Positions 32,009 to 41,160 of a stretch of DNA of 64,000 nt are shown piece after piece. The position numbers and the translations under genes are program-made. The stretch is from Autumnicola edwardsiae (lineage in GTDB: Bacteria; Bacteroidota; Bacteroidia; Flavobacteriales; Flavobacteriaceae): the NCBI RefSeq assembly GCF_031846505.1, contig NZ_JAVRHP010000006.1:1-64000 (forward strand). Direction: 5' to 3'. Position 1 is the stretch's first letter. The number at the start of each line of letters is the position of its first letter. Under the pieces are notes generated by a model. It ran no database searches. It was not told the origin of the DNA and saw only the letters and a program-made list of their open reading frames with translations.

Positions 32009-32816
32009 GAAGCAGCAAAATTACCAACCAAAAGATCGGCACACTCTCTACCCAGAAGGAAGAAAAGTAAGGATGCTGTTCTATTTCCGATTTCAGAAGA
32101 AAAACTCCCGTTATTACTAATATCAAAATCAGTGCAAGGAAATTGATTGTAATCACATTCCCCTGTAAAAGTTCAAGTAAAAGAATTAGTATTAAAACCG
32201 AGTAACCCAGAACTTTGGCTTTTTCTACCCCCATTTGCTGAGGAAGTGTGGAAAGCGCTGTTGCGTCGTACTTAACATCTCTAATCTCGAAAGGCAGCAT
32301 TAAAACCACCATTAGCAGGAAACGCTGCAGGAATTCTATAAAAATATCTGCTGTTAATGCATCCATAGAATTTACTATTGGAAGCAGAACGCTTGCCCCG
32401 GCCCAGGAAATAGCAATTACAAAAACTTTTATTCCGCTAAGGCTTCTTAAATTTCGCTTCTTTCCTAAGAAAGGCACTGCGTAAAATAGCGTAAAGAGAC
32501 CCAGAACAATGGCTACTGCTATTACTTGAACGTCCTGAATTAAAAAAAAGTAAGCTCCCGCTAAAAAGCAAAACAGCGAAAATACCTGGATATTCCTAAG
32601 ATTTCTCGTGAGGCTTAAATGCTTTAGTTTAGCAATACCCGCGTATTTCACAAAGTTGTATCCCGTAACTGTTCCGAAGAAGATAAAGAGAAGCAGGTCA
32701 TAATCTGGTGAGATATTATACTCCAGCATGGTAACTGTGCTAAGGGAAACGACCGCCAAAGCTACATGAATGCTGCTGTTTATATAGAGATCTATAGAAT
32801 TTTTGAGAAAACCCAT
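31992..32816 (-). CDS. UbiA-like prenyltransferase-fold membrane protein
   Basis: A 274-residue protein with about eight hydrophobic helices, starting at ATG 32816 (MGFLKNSIDLYINSSIHVAL). It resembles the UbiA superfamily in helix layout and keeps an acidic DVKYD pair in PFEIRDVKYDATALSTLPQQ, similar to the second Asp-rich motif, but the first NDxxDxxxD motif is replaced by GYNFVKYAGIAKLKHL. So it may not be an active prenyltransferase. Function unknown. Convergent with and overlapping the anti-sigma-like gene by 17 bases; divergent from gcvP. Confidence 0.65.
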   Translation of the reverse strand: MGFLKNSIDLYINSSIHVALAVVSLSTVTMLEYNISPDYDLLLFIFFGTVTGYNFVKYAGIAKLKHLSLTRNLRNIQVFSLFCFLAGAYFFLIQDVQVIAVAIVLGLFTLFYAVPFLGKKRNLRSLSGIKVFVIAISWAGASVLLPIVNSMDALTADIFIEFLQRFLLMVVLMLPFEIRDVKYDATALSTLPQQMGVEKAKVLGYSVLILILLLELLQGNVITINFLALILILVITGVFLLKSEIEQHPYFSSFWVESVPIFWLVILLLLRNFA

Positions 32817-32910
32817 AGTCAAAATTAAGCATAATAAATGCACCAGCAGCAGGACTTAAATCTTAACATCTGTAAAGCCTCAAATGATAAATTTTTAGAT
32901 TTAAAATCCG

Positions 32911-32918
32911 TATTTTCG
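32911..32918 (+). promoter_or_regulatory. Putative -7 promoter element of gcvP
   Basis: TATTTTCG, one base from TAnnTTTG, 24 bases before the chosen ATG; supports that start over the longer upstream reading. Confidence 0.45.
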
Positions 32919-32942
32919 CGGCACAAAACCACAACGATATTT

Positions 32943-35786
32943 ATGAGAACAGATTCTTTTGCACTGCGCCACATTGGCCCCAGGGAAAGCGAACTAAAAG
33001 AAATGTTGGACACTATTGGAGTTGACTCTCTGGACCAGTTAATTTACGAAACTATTCCGGACGACATTCGGCTAAAATCTCCTTTAAACTTACCGGCTGC
33101 CTTAAGTGAGAATCAATATGCCGAGCATATCGGGCAACTGGCTGCCAAAAATAAAATTTTCAAAACTTATATTGGTTTAGGATATCACCAGGCAATTTTA
33201 CCGGCTGTTATACAGCGTAATGTTTTGGAAAATCCGGGTTGGTACACCGCCTACACACCTTACCAGGCAGAGATCGCGCAGGGAAGGCTGGAAGCGCTAC
33301 TCAACTTCCAGACCATGGTAAGCGATTTGACCGGGATGGAGATTGCAAACGCTTCCCTCCTGGACGAATCTACAGCAGCAGCCGAGGCCATGGCCTTATT
33401 GCACGCGGTTAGGGACAGAAAGCAGAAAAAAGATGATGTAAATAAATTTTTTGTTTCTGAAGAAACTTTACCTCAAACCATTTCCCTTTTAAGCACCAGG
33501 GCAGATTTCTTAGGGATCGATTTGGTTATAGGAAATCATCAGGAATTTGAATTTTCTTCAGAATTTTTTGGAGTGCTGCTTCAATATCCCGGGAAATACG
33601 GGCAGGTTCACAATTACACAGAATTTGTTTCTCAATGTAAAGAAGCTGATATTAAAATAGCCGTTGCAGCAGATATTCTAAGCCTTGTAAAATTACAAGC
33701 TCCGGGAGAACTGGGAGTAGATGTTGTGGTGGGAACCACTCAGCGTTTTGGAATTCCGCTTGGCTACGGCGGACCGCACGCTGCATATTTTGCCACAAAA
33801 GAAGAATATAAAAGGAACTTACCCGGAAGAATTATTGGTGTAACCAAAGATGTAGATGGAAACCATGCCCTGAGAATGGCGCTACAAACCCGGGAGCAAC
33901 ATATCAAAAGGGATAAAGCAACTTCCAACATTTGCACTGCACAGGTTTTACTTGCAGTTATGGCGGGGATGTATGCAGTGTATCACGGTCCTGATGGACT
34001 TAAGTATATTGCCGACACGGTGCATTATTCCGCAACAAACCTTTCCGCTCAACTTGTAAAGTTAGGTTTTGAGCAGATAAATACTACTTATTTTGATACG
34101 GTAAGGTTTAAAGCCGATTCTGCAGCCGTAAAAACTATAGCTGAAGAAAATGAAATTAATTTTTATTATCCAGATTCAGAAACGGTTTCTATTTCAATAA
34201 ATGAAACCACCACGCTAGAAGATCTTAACGCAATAATTGCCGTTTTCGCTGAAGTTGCAGGAAAAGAATGTGATTCTCTGGTAGAACTTCTGGAAAATGA
34301 AGCTATTCCAAAAGAATTAAGCAGGAAAACTGAATTTCTAACTCATGATGTTTTTAATTCTTACCGTTCGGAAACAGAATTGATGCGTTACATTAAAAAG
34401 CTGGAACGAAAGGATTTATCACTTACACATTCTATGATCTCTCTTGGATCCTGCACCATGAAGCTTAATGCCGCTTCAGAAATGCTTCCGTTAAGCAATC
34501 CGCAATGGGGAAATATTCATCCTTTTGCACCTGTAGACCAAGCAGAAGGTTACCAGATCGTCCTTAAGCGCCTGGAAGATCAATTAACCGAAATCACAGG
34601 TTTTTCGGCTACCTCACTTCAGCCAAATTCCGGTGCGCAGGGAGAATATGCCGGTCTCATGGTGATTCGTGCCTACCAGGAATCGATTGGGGAAGGACAT
34701 CGTAATATTTGCCTGATACCATCATCTGCTCACGGAACAAATCCAGCTTCTGCAGTAATGGCGGGGATGAAGGTGGTAGTGACAAAGGCCAGTGAAAACG
34801 GAAATATAGATGTGGACGACCTTCGGGAAAAAGCGATTAAACATAAGGATAACCTGGCTGCTTTGATGGTTACTTATCCTTCCACTCACGGCGTATTTGA
34901 GTCTGCCATAAAGGAAATTACACAGATTATCCACAATAACGGCGGGCAGGTTTATATGGACGGCGCAAATATGAATGCCCAGGTTGGACTTACGAATCCA
35001 GGTGCGATAGGTGCCGATGTTTGCCATCTTAACCTTCATAAAACCTTTGCTATTCCGCATGGCGGTGGCGGTCCCGGAGTAGGGCCTATATGTGTGGCAA
35101 AACAGCTAGCGCCTTTTTTACCGGGAAATCCTGTGATAAAAACCGGCGGAGAAAACGCGATTGGCGCTATTTCTTCGGCTCCATGGGGATCTGCGCTGGT
35201 ATGCCTTATTTCCTACGGATACATTAAAATGCTTGGCAGCAAAGGACTTCAGAAAGCTACAGAACATGCTATTTTAAACGCCAATTATGTAAAGGAGCGT
35301 TTAAATGAACATTATAAAACATTATATTCCGGAGAAAGAGGGCGGGCTGCCCATGAGATGATTGTAGATTGCCGGCCTTTTAAAGCAAACGGGATAGAAG
35401 TGAGCGATATTGCGAAGCGGCTTATCGACTATGGCTTTCATGCACCTACTGTATCGTTTCCGGTAGCGGGAACTGTGATGATCGAACCTACAGAGAGTGA
35501 AAGTAAAGCCGAACTTGACCGGTTTTGTGATGCCCTTGTTTCCATCAGGAAAGAAATTAGTGAAACTTCAGCCGAAGAAGAAAATAACGTTTTAAAAAAT
35601 GCGCCTCATACTTTGAAGATGCTAACATCAGACGAGTGGACTTTTCCTTACAGCAGGGAAAAAGCTGCTTATCCTTTAGATTATATTGCCGAAAATAAAT
35701 TCTGGCCAGGTGTGAGACGTGTAGATGAAGCTTTTGGAGACCGGAACCTGATGTGTACCTGCCCTCCTACTGAAGATTATGCTTAA
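32943..35786 (+). CDS. gcvP: Glycine dehydrogenase (aminomethyl-transferring), P protein
   Basis: A 947-residue fused P protein of the glycine cleavage system, which decarboxylates glycine with PLP and loads the aminomethyl group on GcvH. ATG 32943 gives MRTDSFALRHIGPRESELKE, the family N-terminus; sequence upstream contains the promoter. Both halves are present: N-terminal GYHQAILPAVIQRN, TPYQAEIAQGRLEALLNFQT; C-terminal SCTMKLNAASEM, and the PLP Lys about residue 700 in NLHKTFAIPHGGGGPGVGPI. Length is that of other fused GcvP. gcvT and gcvH are not in the window. Ends with a complete copy of the hairpin repeat. Confidence 0.96.
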   Translation: MRTDSFALRHIGPRESELKEMLDTIGVDSLDQLIYETIPDDIRLKSPLNLPAALSENQYAEHIGQLAAKNKIFKTYIGLGYHQAILPAVIQRNVLENPGWYTAYTPYQAEIAQGRLEALLNFQTMVSDLTGMEIANASLLDESTAAAEAMALLHAVRDRKQKKDDVNKFFVSEETLPQTISLLSTRADFLGIDLVIGNHQEFEFSSEFFGVLLQYPGKYGQVHNYTEFVSQCKEADIKIAVAADILSLVKLQAPGELGVDVVVGTTQRFGIPLGYGGPHAAYFATKEEYKRNLPGRIIGVTKDVDGNHALRMALQTREQHIKRDKATSNICTAQVLLAVMAGMYAVYHGPDGLKYIADTVHYSATNLSAQLVKLGFEQINTTYFDTVRFKADSAAVKTIAEENEINFYYPDSETVSISINETTTLEDLNAIIAVFAEVAGKECDSLVELLENEAIPKELSRKTEFLTHDVFNSYRSETELMRYIKKLERKDLSLTHSMISLGSCTMKLNAASEMLPLSNPQWGNIHPFAPVDQAEGYQIVLKRLEDQLTEITGFSATSLQPNSGAQGEYAGLMVIRAYQESIGEGHRNICLIPSSAHGTNPASAVMAGMKVVVTKASENGNIDVDDLREKAIKHKDNLAALMVTYPSTHGVFESAIKEITQIIHNNGGQVYMDGANMNAQVGLTNPGAIGADVCHLNLHKTFAIPHGGGGPGVGPICVAKQLAPFLPGNPVIKTGGENAIGAISSAPWGSALVCLISYGYIKMLGSKGLQKATEHAILNANYVKERLNEHYKTLYSGERGRAAHEMIVDCRPFKANGIEVSDIAKRLIDYGFHAPTVSFPVAGTVMIEPTESESKAELDRFCDALVSIRKEISETSAEEENNVLKNAPHTLKMLTSDEWTFPYSREKAAYPLDYIAENKFWPGVRRVDEAFGDRNLMCTCPPTEDYA

Positions 35787-35873
35787 ATATATAAGCAGGT
35801 ATTTCTAAAGGCAAGGAATAATTTTTATTCGGAATAAATTTCAGGAATTCAATACATTGAAATCCGGAAGCAG

Positions 35874-35934
35874 AAAGAGGCTGTATCAAAAAACAGTTTA
35901 CCGAAAACTGTAATTTTGAGACAGCCTCTTTTTT
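35874..35934. repeat. Complete dispersed palindromic element, acting as gcvP terminator
   Basis: Left arm AAAGAGGCTGTATCAAAA and right arm TTTTGAGACAGCCTCTTT pair over 17 of 18 positions; inner CAGTTT / AAAACTG encloses ACCG. A T6 tail follows. It is the only copy with both arms; partial copies with the same left arm and loop are at 5604, 10213, 25865 and 54933. It can end gcvP transcription. Confidence 0.8.
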
Positions 35935-36034
35935 CAGCAAAAGAAATACTCTTCAGACATCGTAATTATCCTACACGGTAAACGACACATTTATTAAAAT
36001 TTCGTTAAATTAGAAGCCAATAATCAGAATATGC

Positions 36035-37096
36035 ATGATGAATATTAAAATTACCGGTACGGGAAGTTATATCCCAAATGTGATCACGAAAAATGCCGAC
36101 TTTCATCAACACGAGTTTTTCAATACAGACGGTTCAACTTTTCCGCACGATAATGAAACTACAATAAAGAAATTTAAAGCCATTACTGGAATTGAGGAGC
36201 GGCGATATCTTGATAAAGAGCTCACCACCTCCCAAATGGCAATTATCGCTGCAGAAAAGGCGATTAAAGACTCGGAAATTGATCCCGAAACCTTAGATTA
36301 TATTATTGTTGCGCATAATTATGGCGATGTGAAATTCCAGAGCCTCCAAAGTGACACGGTGCCCAGTATGGCTACCCGCGTGAAGTACGAATTGAAGATA
36401 AAAAATCCATCCTGCGTTGGTTACGATGTACTTTTTGGCTGTCCGGGCTGGATTGAAGGAATGATCCAGGCACAAGCTTTTATCCGCTGCGGAATGGCAA
36501 AAAAGTGCCTTGTTATAGGTGCCGAAGCTTTATCACGTGTCGTAGATAAGCACGACAGGGATGCCATGATTTTTTCTGATGGTGCCGGGGCAGCAGTTGT
36601 GGAAGCTTCAGAAGAAATGGGAGGAATCCTTTGTCACAGTAGCGCCACTTACTCTTACGAAGAAGCGAACTATATCTACTTCGGAAAATCAAATAATACC
36701 GAATCTCCTGAAGATGTGCGGTATATCAAGATGAACGGACGTAAAATTTACGAATTTGCTTTAAAACACGTTCCGCAGGCTATGAAATCCTGTCTCGACA
36801 ACAGTGGTAAATCCATAGATGATCTAAAAAAGGTTTTTATTCACCAGGCAAACGAAAAAATGGATGATGCCATTATAGATCGTTTCTATAAATTGTATGA
36901 AAAAAAAGCCCCTGCAAACGTAACGCCAATGACCATTCGTGAACTTGGGAACAGTAGCGTGGCTACCGTGCCTACCCTTCTGGACCTGGTAATAAAAGGA
37001 GAAATGAAAGACCAGGCACTGGAAAAAGGAGATGTGGTTATTTTGGCCAGTGTTGGTGCGGGAATGAACATTAATGCCATCGTATACGAATATTAA
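36035..37096 (+). CDS. 3-oxoacyl-ACP synthase III-like (KASIII) family protein
   Basis: A 353-residue thiolase-fold condensing enzyme (start may also be the next Met, 36038). The catalytic triad is intact: Cys136 in LFGCPGWIEGM, His270 in FIHQANEKMDD and Asn306 in LGNSSVATVP. N-terminal KITGTGSYIPNVI and the DGAGAAVVEA loop are typical. It differs from housekeeping FabH in an N-terminal insertion (FHQHEFFNTDGSTFP), so it more likely starts or tailors a special acyl chain. A methyltransferase gene begins 5 bases downstream and a glycosyltransferase follows, hinting at an envelope lipid or natural product; no carrier protein is nearby. Confidence 0.85.
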   Translation: MMNIKITGTGSYIPNVITKNADFHQHEFFNTDGSTFPHDNETTIKKFKAITGIEERRYLDKELTTSQMAIIAAEKAIKDSEIDPETLDYIIVAHNYGDVKFQSLQSDTVPSMATRVKYELKIKNPSCVGYDVLFGCPGWIEGMIQAQAFIRCGMAKKCLVIGAEALSRVVDKHDRDAMIFSDGAGAAVVEASEEMGGILCHSSATYSYEEANYIYFGKSNNTESPEDVRYIKMNGRKIYEFALKHVPQAMKSCLDNSGKSIDDLKKVFIHQANEKMDDAIIDRFYKLYEKKAPANVTPMTIRELGNSSVATVPTLLDLVIKGEMKDQALEKGDVVILASVGAGMNINAIVYEY

Positions 37097-37101
37097 TTAG
37101 T

Positions 37102-37623
37102 ATGTACGAAAATAATTTTCCGCATAAGAGGTATCGTAAAACCATGGATTTTCTAAAGGAAAATGTACCGGCCCCGGCCAGGGTCCTGGATTTAGGTGTA
37201 GAAAATCCATTTGTAAAAATTATGCGGGAGCATAACTATTCCGTAGAAAATACTATGGGCGAAGATTTGGATGTAGAAACAAGCGCAGTCCAAAATGGCA
37301 ATTTTGATGTGGTAACCGCCTTTGAAATCTTTGAGCACCTTGTGGCTCCATATAATGTTTTAAAAGACATACAGGCAGAGAAGCTGGTAGCTACTATTCC
37401 GTTAAAATTGTGGTTTTCCAGTGCCTACAGGAGTAAAACAGACAAGAGGGACCGTCATTATCACGAATTCGAAGACTGGCAGTTCGACTGGTTATTAGAA
37501 AAGGCCGGCTGGGAGATCAAGAAGACCAAAAAATGGACTAATCCCGTCAAAAAGATTGGTATACGCCCGCTATTACGAAAATTTACTCCGCGTTATTACG
37601 CGGTGTACGCTGAACGGAAGTGA
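37102..37623 (+). CDS. SAM-dependent methyltransferase
   Basis: A 173-residue class I methyltransferase-like protein. Motif I is degenerate: ARVLDLGVENPFVKIM lacks the full GxGxG, but the post-motif region NFDVVTAFEIFEHLVAPYNV (with the conserved FDVV and EHL) and KLVATIPLKLWF are clear. Short for the fold. It begins 5 bases after the KASIII-like gene, so is probably co-transcribed. Substrate unknown; the C-terminal Lys/Arg-rich sequence ends PRYYAVYAERK. Confidence 0.72.
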   Translation: MYENNFPHKRYRKTMDFLKENVPAPARVLDLGVENPFVKIMREHNYSVENTMGEDLDVETSAVQNGNFDVVTAFEIFEHLVAPYNVLKDIQAEKLVATIPLKLWFSSAYRSKTDKRDRHYHEFEDWQFDWLLEKAGWEIKKTKKWTNPVKKIGIRPLLRKFTPRYYAVYAERK

Positions 37624-37816
37624 AAATCATCGGATTAGGCTGATATTTGCCGTTTTTACCTCCTCACTTAAAATTTTGTAAAGAATTTTGTATTTTTTTA
37701 TAACAGCCTACCTCATACTGCTGAACGAAAACTGATTTGATAAAAAGAAAGCAGAAGCCTGTAAAGAACTGGATGTTTTTCTTCATATTTGGATTAAAAT
37801 TGAAGCAAATTCCTGC

Positions 37817-38668
37817 ATGAAACTCAGCATTATCATTCCGGCATATAATGAAGAAGCGAATATTGCAGATTGCCTTTCTTCTTTTGTGAGCCAGACAAGG
37901 CAGCCGGATGAATTAATTATTGCCGATGACAATTCTACAGACAAAACTTTTTTGGTTGCGCAGGAGTTTAGTAGAAAACATACCTGGATCAAGGCGTACA
38001 GGCACAAGTCTGAATCCCTGCACATGCCGGGCTCAAAAATAATTAGTAATTTTTATTTCGGACTTTCCCACAGCAACGGAAATTACGATCTTATAGGAAA
38101 ATTTGATGCAGATGTTTTACTTCCTCCAGATTATTTTCAGGAAATAGTAAAAAACTTTCAGAAACATCCCGATTTGGGAATGTGCGCCGGAAATGTTTAT
38201 GTTCAAAATAAAAAATCAGAATGGGTGCACGAGAAGATTTCAGATAAAGAACATATACGTGGTCCTGTAAAATTATACTCAGCAGAATGTTTTGAGAAAA
38301 TCGGCGGATTAAAAGCTTCTATTGGCTGGGACACGGTAGATGAATTGCTGGCAAAATATTACAATTTTCGAACGTTAACCATCCCCGGCCTGAAGGTAAA
38401 GCACCTGCGGCCCACGGGCAAATCTTATAATCCGGAGGCAAAGAAACTTCAGGGGGAAGCACTATATAAAATGAGGTACGGCTTTAAACTGGCTTTTCTC
38501 AGCGCTCTAAAAATGAGTATAAACTACAAGGATGCGGAAATCCTTCAGGAATATCTTGCCGGTTATTCTAAAGCTAAAAAAGAAAAGCAGCCTTTCCTTG
38601 TTTCTGAAGAAGAAGGCCGCTTTATAAGAAACTTCCGTTGGAAGAATATCCGGAAAAAATTATTCTGA
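37817..38668 (+). CDS. Family 2 glycosyltransferase
   Basis: A 283-residue GT-A fold enzyme. N-terminal KLSIIIPAYNEEANIADCLS, DDNSTDKTF, the metal-binding DxD as FDADV (about residue 96), and the acceptor-side IGGLKASIGWDTVDELLA. No transmembrane helices, so it is a cytoplasmic or peripheral enzyme. It comes 193 bases after the methyltransferase on the same strand. The last 9 bases overlap the convergent phosphatase gene. Donor and acceptor cannot be told from sequence. Confidence 0.85.
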   Translation: MKLSIIIPAYNEEANIADCLSSFVSQTRQPDELIIADDNSTDKTFLVAQEFSRKHTWIKAYRHKSESLHMPGSKIISNFYFGLSHSNGNYDLIGKFDADVLLPPDYFQEIVKNFQKHPDLGMCAGNVYVQNKKSEWVHEKISDKEHIRGPVKLYSAECFEKIGGLKASIGWDTVDELLAKYYNFRTLTIPGLKVKHLRPTGKSYNPEAKKLQGEALYKMRYGFKLAFLSALKMSINYKDAEILQEYLAGYSKAKKEKQPFLVSEEEGRFIRNFRWKNIRKKLF

Positions 38669-40309
38669 TAATTCCTTTCGATCCAGCATCATATACAGTG
38701 GCTTACCGGTAGCTGCATTAGGCAAAGAAATTCCCAGCAGGGCCGAAACGGTTGGGGCAATATCCACAATTTCCGAACGCTCTGTAGTACTGCCATGCTG
38801 AACACCATTTCCGAAGAAAATAAGCGGTGCATGGGTATCGTAGGTAAAGCCGCTACCGTGCATAGAGCCCTTTTTGGAATAAGAAACCACCGCGGGATCG
38901 AGTACGTAAACTACATCGCCACTGCGCTTTTGGTTAAAACCCTGCTGGATTGCAGCTCCCATTTCTCTTGTATAACTCCCATTTTCCAATTGAGAACGTG
39001 TATAAACCCGGTCTATCTGATCCTGCTTAAGAATATATTGTGCTATTTTATCTTCAAGTTCGTCAGCATTAATCTCCGCATCATACAGCGCCTCATAATT
39101 GAAGAAAACCTGATCATTATAAATTTCTGAAATAAGATTGGTTTCCCCAAATTCCCCAATCACATAAGTATGTAAGTTTTCTATAAAATCTTCGGAATTA
39201 AAATATCCTGCAGGGATTTTCACAGATTCCAGATATGCAGAAACGTCCCCTCCACCATGGTCTGCAGTGAGAAAAACGGTATAGGCTTCCTTACCTATAT
39301 TTTCGTCCAGATATTGTAGTAAGGTGGCAATATTTTTATCCAATCTAAGGTAAGTGTCCTCAATTTCCTTGGAATTTACACCAAAATTATGGCCCACTTT
39401 ATCGGTACTGGAAAAGCTAAGGGCAAGAAAATCTGTATCTTCATCCTGTCCAAGTTCTTCGGCTTTTATCGCCGCCAATGCAAAATCCAGCGTTAGATCA
39501 TTTCCAAAGGGAGTTTGTGTAATGAGATCAAATCCGCTGTTATCATTTCTTAATGCAGCAAGATCATAAGGAAACGAAGCATCTGCTTTACCTTTAAATC
39601 CATATTCAAAATTGTTAACATCTATGCCGCTTTCTATATAACTTCCCACAGGATATAACGTATTCCAGGTCTTAAAATAAGATTCCGCAGCATTGGAATT
39701 ATTAAAGTCCTTAACCCATTTTGGCAATTCTTCCATATAAAAAGAGCTGGTAATGAACTTTCCTTCATCGCCTCCAAGAAACCAGTATGCCGCATTTGCT
39801 GTATGGCCCGCAGGTAGTATAGATCCACGGTCTTTTATCGAAACTCCAATGGTTTTACCCCGCATTTGAGTGTGCAAACGATTTTGATCTGCAATAGTGG
39901 TAACTTTCATTCTATGTGGAGACATTTTTCCCGCATTAGAATTTGTACCTATGGGTTCCACAGATTCGTCCCCTGTGCAATAGACCAGTTCATCCTCAAA
40001 TTTATTGTACCAGTTATTTCCGATTATCCCATGGTTTGCAGGACCGGTACCAGTGTGAACAGACGCATGGCCGGGAGCTGTATAGGTAGGGACATAATTA
40101 AAGTGGTTGTTTTTAAAGTTATAGCCCTCGTTAACCAATCTTTTAAATCCCTCATCGCCATACCGGTCCCAGAAGCGGGTGAGGTAATCGTAACGCATTT
40201 GGTCTACCACTATACCAACCACCAGTTTTGTTTTATTCCTGTCATTTTCCTGTGCTCTTAGCGGAAATGTACAGATTAACGCCATAAGTAAAAAAAGTAA
40301 CCGTTTCAT
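38660..40309 (-). CDS. PafA-like alkaline phosphatase
   Basis: A 549-residue exported enzyme of the alkaline phosphatase superfamily. Signal peptide MKRLLFLLMALICTFPLRAQ. Metal/nucleophile sites: Asp36 in VVGIVVDQMRYDYL and the catalytic Thr77 in VPTYTAPGHASVHTGTGP; NHGIIGNNWYN, SFSSTDKVGHNFG and FLTADHGGGD (metal His/Asp) are also found. It matches the PafA group of flavobacteria, phosphate-irrepressible phosphatases acting on phosphomonoesters in the periplasm. Overlaps the glycosyltransferase gene by 9 bases tail-to-tail; divergent from the MlaE-type gene. No Pho-box recognised. Confidence 0.9.
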   Translation of the reverse strand: MKRLLFLLMALICTFPLRAQENDRNKTKLVVGIVVDQMRYDYLTRFWDRYGDEGFKRLVNEGYNFKNNHFNYVPTYTAPGHASVHTGTGPANHGIIGNNWYNKFEDELVYCTGDESVEPIGTNSNAGKMSPHRMKVTTIADQNRLHTQMRGKTIGVSIKDRGSILPAGHTANAAYWFLGGDEGKFITSSFYMEELPKWVKDFNNSNAAESYFKTWNTLYPVGSYIESGIDVNNFEYGFKGKADASFPYDLAALRNDNSGFDLITQTPFGNDLTLDFALAAIKAEELGQDEDTDFLALSFSSTDKVGHNFGVNSKEIEDTYLRLDKNIATLLQYLDENIGKEAYTVFLTADHGGGDVSAYLESVKIPAGYFNSEDFIENLHTYVIGEFGETNLISEIYNDQVFFNYEALYDAEINADELEDKIAQYILKQDQIDRVYTRSQLENGSYTREMGAAIQQGFNQKRSGDVVYVLDPAVVSYSKKGSMHGSGFTYDTHAPLIFFGNGVQHGSTTERSEIVDIAPTVSALLGISLPNAATGKPLYMMLDRKELSE

Positions 40310-40421
40310 ATTGAATTTATTCAGAAGCCCAAAATTAATAAACTAAAAGCCATAAACTTTAATTCTACGTTAAATACTTTCGTGCTACTTTTTTGTATTT
40401 TAGCTTTACAAAAATTGTTGG

Positions 40422-41159
40422 ATGGGTTATCTGCATTCTATTGGTGAATACTTTTTAATGATTAAAGGGGTGTTTGGGAGAATGACCAAACGCTCTGTAC
40501 TGAAAGAATTAATTTTTAAAGAAATAAATGAACTTATAATAGGTTCATTGTGGATTGTTGCTTTTCTATCCTTTTTCATTGGAGGAGTAGTTGCTCTTCA
40601 AACCGCTTTAAATCTTAATAACCCCCTAATACCAAAAGCTTTAATAGCTTATGCTGCACGACAATCCATAATTTTAGAATTCTCCCCTACATTTATCTCT
40701 ATTATTATGGCGGGAAAAGTAGGTTCGTTTATTACCTCCAGCATAGGTTCCATGAGGGTCACAGAACAAATTGATGCACTAGAAGTTATGGGTATAAACT
40801 CTCTTAATTATCTAGTTTTACCTAAGATTATTGCGATGCTCACTTATCCCTTTGTTATCGCTATTTCGATGTTCCTGGGGATAGTAGGAGCTTACGCATC
40901 TGCTGTATTGGGCGGCTTTGTGGTACCCGACGAATTTATTGCAGGGTTACAGGACGACTTTGTAGGCTTTCAGGTGTTTTATGCTTTTTTCAAAACCTTC
41001 CTCTTTGCCATGATCCTCGCCACTGTTCCTGCATACCACGGCTATTACATGACAGGAGGATCTCTGGAAGTGGGGAAGGCAAGTACGACCTCTTTTGTAT
41101 GGACGAGCGTTGTTATAATTATCACAAACTACGTTGTAACCCAATTATTACTTAGCTAA
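40422..41159 (+). CDS. MlaE-type ABC transporter permease
   Basis: A 245-residue inner-membrane permease of the MlaE/YrbE family, which moves phospholipids between the two membranes. Visible: FIGGVVALQTALNL, EFSPTFISIIMAGKVGSFIT, SMRVTEQIDALEVMGINSLN (the conserved EQIDAL), YLVLPKIIAMLTYPFV, and a C-terminal KASTTSFVWTSVVIII. The ATP-binding partner starts 1 base after the stop. No MCE-domain (MlaD) gene follows, though Mla systems need one; in flavobacteria it is often elsewhere. Confidence 0.9.
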   Translation: MGYLHSIGEYFLMIKGVFGRMTKRSVLKELIFKEINELIIGSLWIVAFLSFFIGGVVALQTALNLNNPLIPKALIAYAARQSIILEFSPTFISIIMAGKVGSFITSSIGSMRVTEQIDALEVMGINSLNYLVLPKIIAMLTYPFVIAISMFLGIVGAYASAVLGGFVVPDEFIAGLQDDFVGFQVFYAFFKTFLFAMILATVPAYHGYYMTGGSLEVGKASTTSFVWTSVVIIITNYVVTQLLLS

Positions 41160-41160
41160 G

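Noticed and set aside
32838..32942. N-terminal extension of gcvP
   Set aside because: Contains the TATTTTCG promoter-like element, and GcvP of this phylum starts at MRTDSFALRHIG-type sequences.
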